A stretch of 64,000 nt of DNA. It comes from Zunongwangia pacifica (lineage in GTDB: Bacteria; Bacteroidota; Bacteroidia; Flavobacteriales; Flavobacteriaceae). The stretch is taken from positions 86,469 through 150,468 of the forward strand of contig NZ_JAKHSK010000010.1 in assembly GCF_023499215.1 (NCBI RefSeq), in the 5' to 3' direction. Positions 17,156 to 26,600 of the stretch are shown here, piece by piece (within the stretch, counting starts at the first letter, position 1; the number at the start of each line of letters is the position of its first letter). Under the pieces are notes generated by a model that was given only the letters and a program-made list of their open reading frames with translations, ran no database searches and was not told the origin of the DNA. The position numbers and the translations under genes were made by a program.

Positions 17156-19240
17156 ATGAGCAATACAGAATTCGGAGACATTTCATTCGATTTACCTAAA
17201 AATCAATCGAACGTGATCAAAGTTATTGGTGTAGGTGGTGGCGGTAGTAATGCTATTAACCACATGTTCCAATTAGGGATTAAAGGAGTAGATTTTGTAA
17301 TCTGTAATACCGATGCGCAGGCATTGGAAAACAGTACTGTTCCTAATAAGATCCAGTTGGGAGTAAGCCTTACCGAAGGACTTGGAGCGGGAGCAAATCC
17401 TGAAATTGGAGAACAGGCCGCAGTAGAAAGTTTTGACGAGATTAAAAATATGCTCGATGTAAATACCAAAATGGTATTTATAACCGCAGGTATGGGAGGA
17501 GGAACCGGTACTGGTGCCGCTCCGGTCATCGCAAAACAGGCTAAGGAAATGGATATTCTTACGGTGGGTATCGTAACTATTCCTTTTCAGTTTGAAGGTA
17601 GGATGAGAAATGAACAGGCACAAAGAGGGGTCGAGAAACTCCGTTCTCATGTAGATTCTTTAATTGTGATTAATAATAATAAGCTTCGTGAAGTCTATGG
17701 AAACTTAGGTTTTAAAGCTGGTTTCTCTAAAGCAGATGAGGTTTTAGCAACCGCTTCTCGTGGTATTGCTGAGGTTATAACGCATCACTATACTCAAAAC
17801 ATTGACCTTAGAGATGCTAAAACCGTGTTGAGTAATAGTGGTACTGCAATTATGGGATCTGCATCGGCTTCAGGAGCAAATAGAGCTCAGGATGCTATTG
17901 CCAAAGCTTTAGATTCACCATTATTAAATGATAATAAAATTACCGGTGCTCAAAATGTATTGCTATTAATTGTTTCCGGTTCCGAAGAAATTACTATTGA
18001 TGAGATTGGTGAAATTAACGACCATATTCAGGCAGAAGCTGGTCACAGTGCCAACATCATTATGGGGGTTGGTGAAGACGAATCTTTAGAAGGTGCGATT
18101 TCTGTTACTATCATTGCAACTGGTTTTAATGTAGAGCAGCAGGATGAAATTACCAATACTGAAACTAAAAAGATTATCCATACGCTAGAAGATGAGCAAA
18201 AAGCAGAACATGAGTTCCCTTCTAATCGTAAGAATACCGGTAATTCTTTTACCGAATTACCTTTGCCAGAGGAGAAGACAGAACAGGAGCAACCTAAAAA
18301 GATTGTCCACACTTTAGATGAAAATTTGGATGAAGTTGAAGCTCCGAAACCTGAAACTCCAAAGCAGGAATTTAAGGCAGAAGTTCAACCAGAGCCTAAA
18401 GTTGAGGTGAAAGAAGTGCAATCCACCCCTGCTAAAGATCCAGATCTTTATACTCCTCCTTCAGCATATAACATGGATGTGTTTTATGATGAGGTAAATC
18501 CAGAAGATTTTGTGATTAACGATACCAATGCAGAAGTTGATGAAGTAGCGATGGAGGAAGAGGAAAATGATGAAGAACAATTTATGTTCACGTTCGATTT
18601 TCCAATAAATCAGGAAGAAAAAAAACCTGCGCAACCAAAAGCTGAGACTCCAAAGCCAGAGGTTAAAGAAGCGCCTAAGCAGGAAACGGTAAAAAGGCAT
18701 GTGCTGAATACCGATGATGCTGAAGAGCCAAACTATGAGGCGAAAAATATTGAAGTAAACGAGCCGGTAGAAGTTATTCCTGCTACCGAGAATTCTATCG
18801 ACGGAACGGTGAAAAGATATAGCCTTGATGATTATATGGAATTCGAGCAGCAGTTAGAAAACTCTAAGCCTGCAAAAAAGCAAGAGAAAGAAGCGCCCAA
18901 AGATGAAACGATTGCTTTTGAGAAGCGCACGGTGCAGCCAACCCCAAAAAGGGAAGAGGAGCAGGATGAAAATCCTTTTAATAATCCAATTCCAGAGCAT
19001 GTGGTAGAACGTGCAGCCGAGCGTCGCGCTAAAATGAAGGAGTTTAATTATAAGTTTAGGAGTAATGCTTCCCAGATTGAAGAAATCGAAAAGCAACCGG
19101 CATATAAAAGAGCCGGGATAGATCTGGATAGCACTAATTACGGTGAGAATAAAATGTCCCGAACCAGTTTAGGTCGGGACGAGAATAATGATCTTCAGTT
19201 TAGAAGAAATAATTCGTTCTTACATGATAATGTAGACTAA
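17156..19240 (+). CDS. ftsZ: Cell division GTPase FtsZ with very long C-terminal linker
   Basis: A 694-residue tubulin homologue forming the Z ring. The GTPase core spans about 15-323, with the tubulin signature GGGTGTG at 114-120 and the T7-loop region NNNKL. The tail of about 370 residues compares with roughly 60 in E. coli. It is rich in E, K and P and carries four related short motifs near 337, 380, 512 and 552 (for example KKIIHTLED, KKIVHTLDE, VKRHVLNTDD, VKRYSLDDY). A more conserved end begins near 612 and finishes FRRNNSFLHDNVD, the likely partner-binding peptide. Last gene of the dcw cluster. Confidence 0.97.
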   Translation: MSNTEFGDISFDLPKNQSNVIKVIGVGGGGSNAINHMFQLGIKGVDFVICNTDAQALENSTVPNKIQLGVSLTEGLGAGANPEIGEQAAVESFDEIKNMLDVNTKMVFITAGMGGGTGTGAAPVIAKQAKEMDILTVGIVTIPFQFEGRMRNEQAQRGVEKLRSHVDSLIVINNNKLREVYGNLGFKAGFSKADEVLATASRGIAEVITHHYTQNIDLRDAKTVLSNSGTAIMGSASASGANRAQDAIAKALDSPLLNDNKITGAQNVLLLIVSGSEEITIDEIGEINDHIQAEAGHSANIIMGVGEDESLEGAISVTIIATGFNVEQQDEITNTETKKIIHTLEDEQKAEHEFPSNRKNTGNSFTELPLPEEKTEQEQPKKIVHTLDENLDEVEAPKPETPKQEFKAEVQPEPKVEVKEVQSTPAKDPDLYTPPSAYNMDVFYDEVNPEDFVINDTNAEVDEVAMEEEENDEEQFMFTFDFPINQEEKKPAQPKAETPKPEVKEAPKQETVKRHVLNTDDAEEPNYEAKNIEVNEPVEVIPATENSIDGTVKRYSLDDYMEFEQQLENSKPAKKQEKEAPKDETIAFEKRTVQPTPKREEEQDENPFNNPIPEHVVERAAERRAKMKEFNYKFRSNASQIEEIEKQPAYKRAGIDLDSTNYGENKMSRTSLGRDENNDLQFRRNNSFLHDNVD

Positions 19241-19264
19241 ATAACCAATTATTTATAAATGAAG

Positions 19265-19398
19265 AAGAGGCTGTCTAAAAACATCCAAAAACGTCATTCT
19301 GAACTTGTTTCAGAATCTCATCTCATTGATTTAAAAATCGTTATGAGAACCTGAAACAAGTTCAGGTTGACTAAAATTGAGTTTTTAGACAGCCTCTT
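19265..19398. repeat. Nested inverted repeat downstream of ftsZ (dispersed repeat family, likely also terminator)
   Basis: An outer 18-bp perfect inverted repeat (19265-19282 with 19381-19398; AAGAGGCTGTCTAAAAAC and its complement) encloses an inner imperfect 29-bp inverted repeat (19293-19321 with 19343-19371). The loop again contains GATTTAAAAATC. A T-rich run follows (CTTTCTTTTT). As RNA it would fold into one long hairpin that could end the dcw transcript. The inner arm shares a motif with intergenic repeats near 36.97 kb and 60.34 kb, so this is probably a member of a mobile, non-coding repeat family rather than a simple terminator. Confidence 0.8.
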
Positions 19399-19420
19399 TC
19401 TTTTTGTATTAAAACTGCGA

Positions 19421-19630
19421 TTATAAATCTCTTTTGTTCTCGGCCTGGATCACATCGGTGTCCTTTCTGTATTTAAGAAGGCTAATACCTGCTAAAAAGA
19501 AGATAAAACCAATAATGCTTAAAGCCCAGGGGCTTAATGCTAAAGCAAGGCTTCCAAAGATGCCTAGTATTCCCATTACCAGTGCAATCGCACCGCCTAC
19601 GGTCATTATAAGTGCAAAAATCTTAATCAT
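19421..19630 (-). CDS. Small membrane protein of unknown function
   Basis: A 69-residue protein with two hydrophobic segments (about 3-28, rich in G/A/I/L, and 35-52) and a short charged cytoplasmic tail ending ENKRDL. It resembles the many small two-helix membrane proteins of flavobacteria, and no function can be assigned. The ORF has a clean ATG and its codon use matches its neighbours. It stands alone between the ftsZ repeat and ppa. Confidence 0.6.
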   Translation of the reverse strand: MIKIFALIMTVGGAIALVMGILGIFGSLALALSPWALSIIGFIFFLAGISLLKYRKDTDVIQAENKRDL

Positions 19631-19722
19631 AATTGTCGATTTTGGTTAATTGTTGCACTAATTTATATAAATAACTGATATTCAGTTTTTAATTAACAAA
19701 TTGTAAGGATTTTTAGAAATAT

Positions 19723-20331
19723 CTATTTCGATGGTTTGGCCCATTTTTGAATTTGGAGTATTGCCGCATTTTCATCTTCCCATCCTTTTATTTTCAGGCT
19801 ATTATCTTTGTCATAGCTTAAAAACCAAAGCTCAATGATTTCTTTAGCTTCAGGATAATTGTTTAGGAAAACTTTATAAGATTCAGCTTTAAAAATTTGA
19901 TCTTTTTTTAGCGCAGGTACGGCGATAATCTTATCATCCTGCTCGCCTTCATCCAGTAATTTTAAAACCGCTATGGGTTTTATGGGGAGAATCTCTCCTG
20001 TTTTTACAGATTGTCCTAAAATAAGCACATCTAAAGCACCGCCATCGCCACCTTTATCGGGATCTGAATAAGTTGAAGGAATAAAACCGTAATTGCCGGG
20101 ATAAGGAAGAAATTCTATAATCCTATCAATCCCATTTCGTTGGTCTGGAATAAATTTCTGTAAGGAGGGATCAAACTCGATTTTAAGATTGGTGCCCAAA
20201 GGGATTTCGACTACGGCCTGATAGTTTCCGTTATTGTCTTTTAAAGGAAGATTCTCATAATCTGGTTTATTGTTACAGCTAAAAGCGGTAAATAGACTAC
20301 AGTATATGAGAATCTTTATTTTTTGCATCAT
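19723..20331 (-). CDS. Lipoprotein family I inorganic pyrophosphatase with a substituted active-site Asp
   Basis: A 202-residue protein with a lipoprotein signal (lipobox AFSC, Cys19) followed by a family I soluble pyrophosphatase domain. Visible landmarks are EIPLGTNLKIEFD (42-54), YPGNYGFIPST (77-87), GGDGGALDVLIL (94-105) and DEGEQDDK (127-134). Aligned by eye to the E. coli enzyme, D65, D70, D97, D102 and K104 are kept, but D67 is Gly98 and the SYDKDN region lacks the usual Tyr-Lys pair. The enzyme may therefore be slow or inactive. It begins 7 bases after the upstream lipoprotein gene. Confidence 0.85.
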   Translation of the reverse strand: MMQKIKILIYCSLFTAFSCNNKPDYENLPLKDNNGNYQAVVEIPLGTNLKIEFDPSLQKFIPDQRNGIDRIIEFLPYPGNYGFIPSTYSDPDKGGDGGALDVLILGQSVKTGEILPIKPIAVLKLLDEGEQDDKIIAVPALKKDQIFKAESYKVFLNNYPEAKEIIELWFLSYDKDNSLKIKGWEDENAAILQIQKWAKPSK

Positions 20332-20338
20332 TGTTTTA

Positions 20339-20899
20339 CTAATCCCAGTAGATCATAAAATACTTGAATTTGGCATCATCTGGAATTTGTGAAGATCTAA
20401 TCTTTGTATCGGTATCGTAGCGTAAACTGGTTGGTAATTCTTTTTTATCGATGGTGATGTAAGCATTTATTTCATCTAGAAATACCACAGCCGAACTAAT
20501 CGTGTTTTCTATTCTCGAAATTTTATAATTTTCTACAATATCTTTAAAAGTACTTGCCGTATTTAAACCCGCTTTGGTTTTAAATCTTGGGTCTAAAACG
20601 CGTATATAGCCAATAGTACTGGTAGTATCAAATTCTACCGCAGGTTCTAAAATAAGTAATGCATCACCGCCTTTTTCGAAAACCTTAATCTCATTAGACG
20701 CTCTTAATTGCATTGGGCTGCTGGTTTCTTTTACCAGAGAATCTTCGTGGTATAACGAATCTAGCTGATTGATTTTAATATCTTTTTTTAATTTACCAAC
20801 CTGTGTTGCGGTAATCAAAAAAGGATTGTCTTCATCTTTTTGACAGGAAGTAAGTATGATGGCAGTTAAAGTGAAAATTGCCAATAAATGTTTCTTCAT
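20339..20899 (-). CDS. Unknown lipoprotein upstream of the pyrophosphatase
   Basis: From the ATG at 20899 this is a 186-residue protein with a lipoprotein signal (MKKHLLAIFTLTAIILTSC). The frame stays open further upstream, but the N-terminal 38 residues before this ATG have no signal character, so the internal start is preferred. The mature part shows no motif I recognise. It probably shares a transcript with the pyrophosphatase gene 7 bases downstream. Confidence 0.65.
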   Translation of the reverse strand: MKKHLLAIFTLTAIILTSCQKDEDNPFLITATQVGKLKKDIKINQLDSLYHEDSLVKETSSPMQLRASNEIKVFEKGGDALLILEPAVEFDTTSTIGYIRVLDPRFKTKAGLNTASTFKDIVENYKISRIENTISSAVVFLDEINAYITIDKKELPTSLRYDTDTKIRSSQIPDDAKFKYFMIYWD

Positions 20900-21090
20900 A
20901 GTTATTTTGGTTATTTTTCTATTTGTTGAATTTGGCGTATGTGGATTAACGGAAAAACTTGATTTTTGGTATTTATGGATTAAAAAATACCTACTAATTT
21001 TCCTGAAATTCAACCGAATTAGATTTCTTAATTTTTTATAAAAGTAAACAATACCTTGTAATTGCGGGAAAAGAATTTTTTAGTATGCAG

Positions 21091-22146
21091 TTAGATTACG
21101 GCTGCTTCCAGTAATTGAATTGTTCCTGCATCGGCATCTGTTTTGGCTTCAATTCCGTTTGGGATTGTGCTATTATCGTCTATATGCCCAATCATGGCGC
21201 CGCTAAAAGCCGGAATGCCCAAAGGTTTAATATAATGATCTAATACTTCTTCTAAGGTTAAACTGCCATAGCCGCTTCCGCCGGGATCACATTCGGTACA
21301 TTTACCAAAAACAAAACCTTTAATTTGCTTAAAAACACCGCCAAGCTCTAGCTGCGTCATCATGCGATCTATAGCATATACTTTTTCGCCAACATCTTCG
21401 ATGTAAAGGATGTTGTTGCTCCAGTCTTTTGGAAAATATTCGCTTCCCATAATCCCGGTTAATACCGATAGGTTTCCGCCTAATAATCTGCCTTTTACGG
21501 TTCCGGGCGTAATGGTACGTATACGATTGGAAATTTGGGTGAGATTATCGCCAATTGATTTTGGATTTTCTAACAGTGGACTTTCTTTATTGAATAGAAT
21601 AGCTTTTAGGTGGGAAACGCTAAAAGTATTCCATGTAGAAACGGCAACCGGAGCATGAAAAGTTACCAAACCTGTTTTTTCGAAAATGGCCAAATGTAAA
21701 GCGGTAATATCGCTGTAGCCAATAAAGATCTTTGGATTCGCTTTTATAGCATCATAATCCAGAAGTTCTAAAATCCTTGCTGAACCCGAACCACCGCGTA
21801 AGGCGATAATCGCATCTACAGATTTATCTTTAAACATAGCATTTAATTCGCCAGCCCTTTCTTTATCTGTACCCGCTAAGTGACCATATCTGTTTTTTAC
21901 AAATTCGCCAAACTTAACCTTTAGCCCCATGGCTTCAAAAGACTCTTTAGCGATTTGATAAGGTTCGGTTTCAAAAATAGCACTTGCGGGACTTACAATT
22001 CCTATCGTGTCACCTTCTTTTAAAGCTTTTGGTTTAATGATATTTTCAGTCTTGTAACTTTCGTGGAAATTTGTGGTAGCATACGAGCTTAAAGGAATAG
22101 CAAGGCTGCTTAGACCTATATTTTGTAAAAATTTGCGTCTTTGCAT
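21091..22146 (-). CDS. S66-family LD-carboxypeptidase with Tat-like signal
   Basis: A 351-residue member of the LdcA (muramoyltetrapeptide carboxypeptidase) family, which removes the terminal D-Ala from tetrapeptides. The nucleophile motif is RGGSGSAR (Ser122), the acidic residue lies in LYIEDVGEK and the His in GAMIGHIDDN. Unlike cytoplasmic E. coli LdcA, it begins MQRRKFLQNIGLSSLAIP, a twin-arginine-type signal, suggesting a periplasmic enzyme. It starts 20 bases after the dacB-like gene on the same strand, so the two form a peptidoglycan-trimming pair. Confidence 0.88.
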   Translation of the reverse strand: MQRRKFLQNIGLSSLAIPLSSYATTNFHESYKTENIIKPKALKEGDTIGIVSPASAIFETEPYQIAKESFEAMGLKVKFGEFVKNRYGHLAGTDKERAGELNAMFKDKSVDAIIALRGGSGSARILELLDYDAIKANPKIFIGYSDITALHLAIFEKTGLVTFHAPVAVSTWNTFSVSHLKAILFNKESPLLENPKSIGDNLTQISNRIRTITPGTVKGRLLGGNLSVLTGIMGSEYFPKDWSNNILYIEDVGEKVYAIDRMMTQLELGGVFKQIKGFVFGKCTECDPGGSGYGSLTLEEVLDHYIKPLGIPAFSGAMIGHIDDNSTIPNGIEAKTDADAGTIQLLEAAVI

Positions 22147-22166
22147 GATGATGAGTGTTTCTAATA

Positions 22167-23477
22167 TTAGTATTGATCGCGAACAGTGGCCAAAATTTCT
22201 TCCATGGCTTTTTTAAGCTGCGTACTAGCAACGGTGTAGTTACTGTTCATAAAACTAAAATATAAGGTTTTTCCGCTTTTGGTAATTAGTAGTCCGCTTA
22301 GCGAATGATTATTTCTAAGCGATCCCGTTTTAGCGTAAATATAAGGTTTACTGGCTTTATAAGAATTTTTAAGCGTGCCAGATTCACCACTGGCGGGTAA
22401 CAGGGCTTTAAATCTATCTTTGCCAATTTCATTGGTGATTTTTGAAATTAGTTTTACCACACTGCGCGGTGTAAAAAGATTATAACGGGTTAGACCAGAG
22501 CCGTCATACCAGTTTATGTTATCAGGAAGATCACTTAACAGGTTTTTCTGAGCATAATTTATGGCGATATTGGTCTTTAATGTGTCTGAAATTTTCCCTG
22601 CGGAAACCAATAAAAGCTGCTCTGCAATAAAATTGTCACTATCCTGAAGCATTTTTTTATACAAGCTATCTGAAGCGGTATTGTAAATAATATGCTTTAA
22701 ATCTACATTTTCAGGTTTTTGATGCAAAATCATAACTTCTTTGTGCAGCGTGTCACTTAATAATTTAGCCGAAGTAAATTCAGAAGTAATAAAAGGTACC
22801 AGTCGAGTACTCCCTTCATTTCTTTTGATGTTTTTTACCCTGAAGATGTTCGCGTCGAAATCCCGATAAACTCCTGTTCCTAAATTTTGGGTAGCTTCAG
22901 TAGAAATGGAATCTTTAAAAATAGCCGGATAGCTATTGGGTAAATTTTGACCATTTTTAAATAGGAATTCAACTACATTGCCGTAGAGCGGAAATGCGTT
23001 TCTTTCTGCTGAATAGTAATCATTATAATCATCCCACGCCCAACCGGGGCCAAATTTGGTTTCAGTAAAATTAGGGGAAAGTAAAAACAGTTTTTTATCT
23101 GATTTTCGTAAAAAATCGAGTGTATTCTGAGAATCGAATTCGGCATAAAGAAAACCAGGGTCGCCGGTGCCTTTAAAAATAAGACTGTCGCCATAAGTTG
23201 CGTACTTTATGCTTGGTATAGAATCCCCAAGAATCTTAAGAGCTGTATAGAATGTAAATAATTTGGTATTTGATGCCGGGGTAAAATATTTATCTCCGTT
23301 TTTATCGAATATCGTCTTGTCATTTTCTGGGTCGTAAATAACAAGCCCTGCAAAGCCTTGTTGAAAAGCTGGCGAGTTTTCAAAAACCTGATTGATATTT
23401 TTAGTGGTTTTTATTGATGCACAGCTAAAGCAGAAAAGGGAGAGTAAAAAAATAATGTGGTTAATCTTAATTTGCAT
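22167..23477 (-). CDS. dacB: D-alanyl-D-alanine carboxypeptidase/endopeptidase, PBP4 (DacB) type
   Basis: A 436-residue peptidase S13 family protein. The N-terminal signal has a lipobox-like CFSCAS (Cys19), so it may be a lipoprotein. Active-site motifs: SNTK (Ser69-Lys72), the YDGSGLTRYN block near 335, and KTG in AKTGSLRN near 400. Such enzymes cut the D-Ala-D-Ala bond or meso-DAP cross-links in the periplasm. Divergent from the SusC/SusD/amidase genes across 158 bases, and followed by the LdcA-like gene. Confidence 0.88.
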   Translation of the reverse strand: MQIKINHIIFLLSLFCFSCASIKTTKNINQVFENSPAFQQGFAGLVIYDPENDKTIFDKNGDKYFTPASNTKLFTFYTALKILGDSIPSIKYATYGDSLIFKGTGDPGFLYAEFDSQNTLDFLRKSDKKLFLLSPNFTETKFGPGWAWDDYNDYYSAERNAFPLYGNVVEFLFKNGQNLPNSYPAIFKDSISTEATQNLGTGVYRDFDANIFRVKNIKRNEGSTRLVPFITSEFTSAKLLSDTLHKEVMILHQKPENVDLKHIIYNTASDSLYKKMLQDSDNFIAEQLLLVSAGKISDTLKTNIAINYAQKNLLSDLPDNINWYDGSGLTRYNLFTPRSVVKLISKITNEIGKDRFKALLPASGESGTLKNSYKASKPYIYAKTGSLRNNHSLSGLLITKSGKTLYFSFMNSNYTVASTQLKKAMEEILATVRDQY

Positions 23478-23635
23478 TTTGTTAAATTCTAATGTTTTAA
23501 AATAGGGATTTTAAGTTCTAGGTTCATTTTAAATCATTATTTATTAAATGTGTGTTTAATTCCCGGAATAAATGTGAATAAAATCATAAAGTACGTATAT
23601 TTATTCTAGTAAGTTCAAAATTTAACACAAAAGGA

Positions 23636-26600
23636 ATGGAGAAAAAAATAACTCTTTTAGCTCTTTTGGGCTTAATGTTTACTACTACTTTTTTTGCGCA
23701 AAATCAGATTATTTCTGGAACGGTAATAGTCGCAGAGGATAGTATGCCTTTGCCGGGAGTAAATGTCATTGTAAAGGGAACCAGTAATGGTGCCGTTACA
23801 GACATGCAAGGTAGATATAGTTTAGAAGTCTTACCAAATTCTATTTTGGTATTTTCTGCAATCGGTTTTGTAAGTCAGGAAATTAAAATTGATGGGCAAG
23901 AAGAACTCAACGTGAGTTTGGTTCAGGATACTGAAAGCCTTGGTGAGGTCGTTGTGACGGCATTAGGGATTTCCAGGGATAAAAAGTCTTTAGGTTATGC
24001 GACGCAGGAAGTTGAAGGGGAAGATTTAAACATCACAAATCAACAAAATGTTCTGGGAACGTTATCAGGAAGGGTTGCTGGTGTTCAGGTAACAGGCTCT
24101 TCAGGAGCAAGTATGGGGGGAACCCAGAAAATTAAAATTAGAGGGGTGAATTCTATTAATGGAGGAGATGAACCTTTAATTGTTGTCGATGGTACGCCTA
24201 TTTCAAATAGTAATTTCTCTGGCAGTTCAGGTGCAGATTATGGGAACCTCGCTCAGGATATAAATCCTAGTGATATAGCATCTGTAAATGTTTTGAAAGG
24301 TCCGGCAGCTTCAGCATTGTATGGTATTAGAGGGCAATACGGTGTAATTATGATTACTACCAAAAAGGGTAAAAAAGGGCCAAAAGAAGTTAGAGTTCAG
24401 GTAAATTCTTCTTTGATGTTAGAATTTGCAGGTAATTTTCTTCCGAAGCAAAATATGTATGGAGGAGGATCTAGTCAAACATTTAGAACCTTACCTAATG
24501 GAGATCCTTATGTGGATCTAAGTGTAGATGAAAGTTGGGGGCCTAGAATGGACGGCACCCCTGTACGGCAGGTATTTAGTTTTTATCCGCAAGATCCTAC
24601 TTATGGGCAGTTAACGCCATTTGTACCGCATCCAGATAATATTGAAAATTATTATGAAACGGGAGTAAACCTGAATAATGGAGTTACGGTGTCTGGAGGA
24701 AATAAAAACACAACATATCGCTTAAGTCTTAACGATACTCGAATTGAAGGAGTAGAGCCAAATACAGAGCTTAAAAGGAATAATCTTGGGTTGAGTGCAA
24801 GTTTAGATTTAGCAGAAAACCTAACAGTTTCTACTAATATCAATTATGCCAGAAATGAAGCTCAAAGGCCTGGGCAAGGTTCTGAGGATGGGGCAGCTTA
24901 TCTTAACCAGTGGTTTCAAAGAAATCTGGATATGGATAGGTTAAGGGATTATAAATATGACGATGGAACAATATTGCATTGGAATTTAAGAAGACCAGAT
25001 TCTGATACAGGTGAAATTACAAATTTTGATCCTTTGTACTGGAACAATCCTTATTTTAATGCATACGAGAATTTATCGAATGATAGTAGAGATCGGTTTT
25101 TTGGGGATGTCACTTTAAGTTATAAGATCTTGCCAGATTTAGAGATAAGAGGCGCTATTAGATCTGATATGTATACTCAAAATATCGAAAATCGTACTGC
25201 ATTTGGTGGTACGGGTTTGCCGGCATATTTTGTAGGGAAATATCAAAATAAAGAATGGAATTATGAATTACTTGCGCAGTATAACAAGAAAGTAGGAGAT
25301 ATTTCTATAGATGGAACACTTGGTGGAAATATATATAATAGAAATTATTCGTATTTGTCGCAAGCAACCGCCGGCGGGCTTTCTGCTCCTGGATTTTATA
25401 ATATTGATGCTTCTATAGACCGTCCATCTACAACATCATATAAGTTAGAGAAACAAATACGTAGTCTTTTTGCTATGGTTTCTTTAGGTTATTTGGATAC
25501 TTATTTCTTAGATGCCTCTATTAGAAATGATAATTCTTCGGCCTTGCCAGAAGATAATAATTCGTACTGGTATCCTTCAATCTCTGGTAGTTTGGTATTT
25601 AGTGAGCTAATAAATTGGGATGCCTTGTCATTTGCTAAGTTTCGAGCAAGTTATGCGCAGGCAGGTTCAGATTTAAGTCCATATAGAACTACATTGGCTT
25701 ATGGCGTAGGAACTGTTTACGATGGTATAAATACCTTATATGTTCCAGATAATTTAAATAATCCTGATATTAAACCTTCATTCTCTCACTCTTACGAAAC
25801 CGGATTGGATCTACAGTTTTTTGGTAATAGATTGGGACTAAATTTTACATATTATAAGCAACGAAATAAAAACCAGATCATAAGCTTAGATGTTTCTGGA
25901 GCCAGTGGGTATGAATCTAGTACTATTAATGCCGGATTAATTGAAAATGATGGTATAGAAATTAGTTTATCTGGAAAACCAATTAAAACGAATGATTTTA
26001 GCTGGGATGTGATTTTTAATATAAGCCGAAATGAAAGTAAAGTAGTAGAGCTAGCGCCAGGTATCGATGTTTATACTTATGGTTCTACAACTTATTCTAG
26101 CGTTACCAGTTATTTGAATTCTTATGAAGGGAAGCCTTTTGGTAGTCTTGTGGGACAGGCTTATCAAAGAGATGAAAGTACAGGTGAGATCTTGATCGAT
26201 GCTAACGGAATGCCTTTGTATACGGATGCTACTTACGATTTTGGAACTGTTTTGCCCGATTTTACCGGGGGTTTTCAAAATACTTTTAGATGGAAAAATT
26301 TAAGCTTGAATGCGATGATCGATTTTCAGGGAGGGGGACAGTTTTTTAGTCGTTCAAAAATGTTAGGGGTTAGAACAGGACAGGATCCTTTGACGGTAGC
26401 AATCAATGAAAATGGGATGAATGTTAGAGATCCTTTAGAAGATGGAGGAGGAGTGAAAGTCACTGGAATTTCAGCGGAAACCGGTGAGCGGGTAGAAAAT
26501 TTTGTAGATGCACGTTCTTATTATAGAAATGTTTTAGGTCGAAGAATTTATGAGGAGTGGTTATACGATGCCTCGTACGTAAAATTAAGCGAAGTGAGAA

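Noticed and set aside
17203..17650. Two overlapping minus-strand ORFs of over 100 codons inside ftsZ
   Set aside because: Both are antisense to the most conserved GTPase core, and the sense frame is unambiguous.
23541..23635. A -7 promoter for susC at TATATTTA
   Set aside because: The last base of the TAnnTTTG consensus is wrong and no spaced -33 is evident, so it is not listed as a feature.
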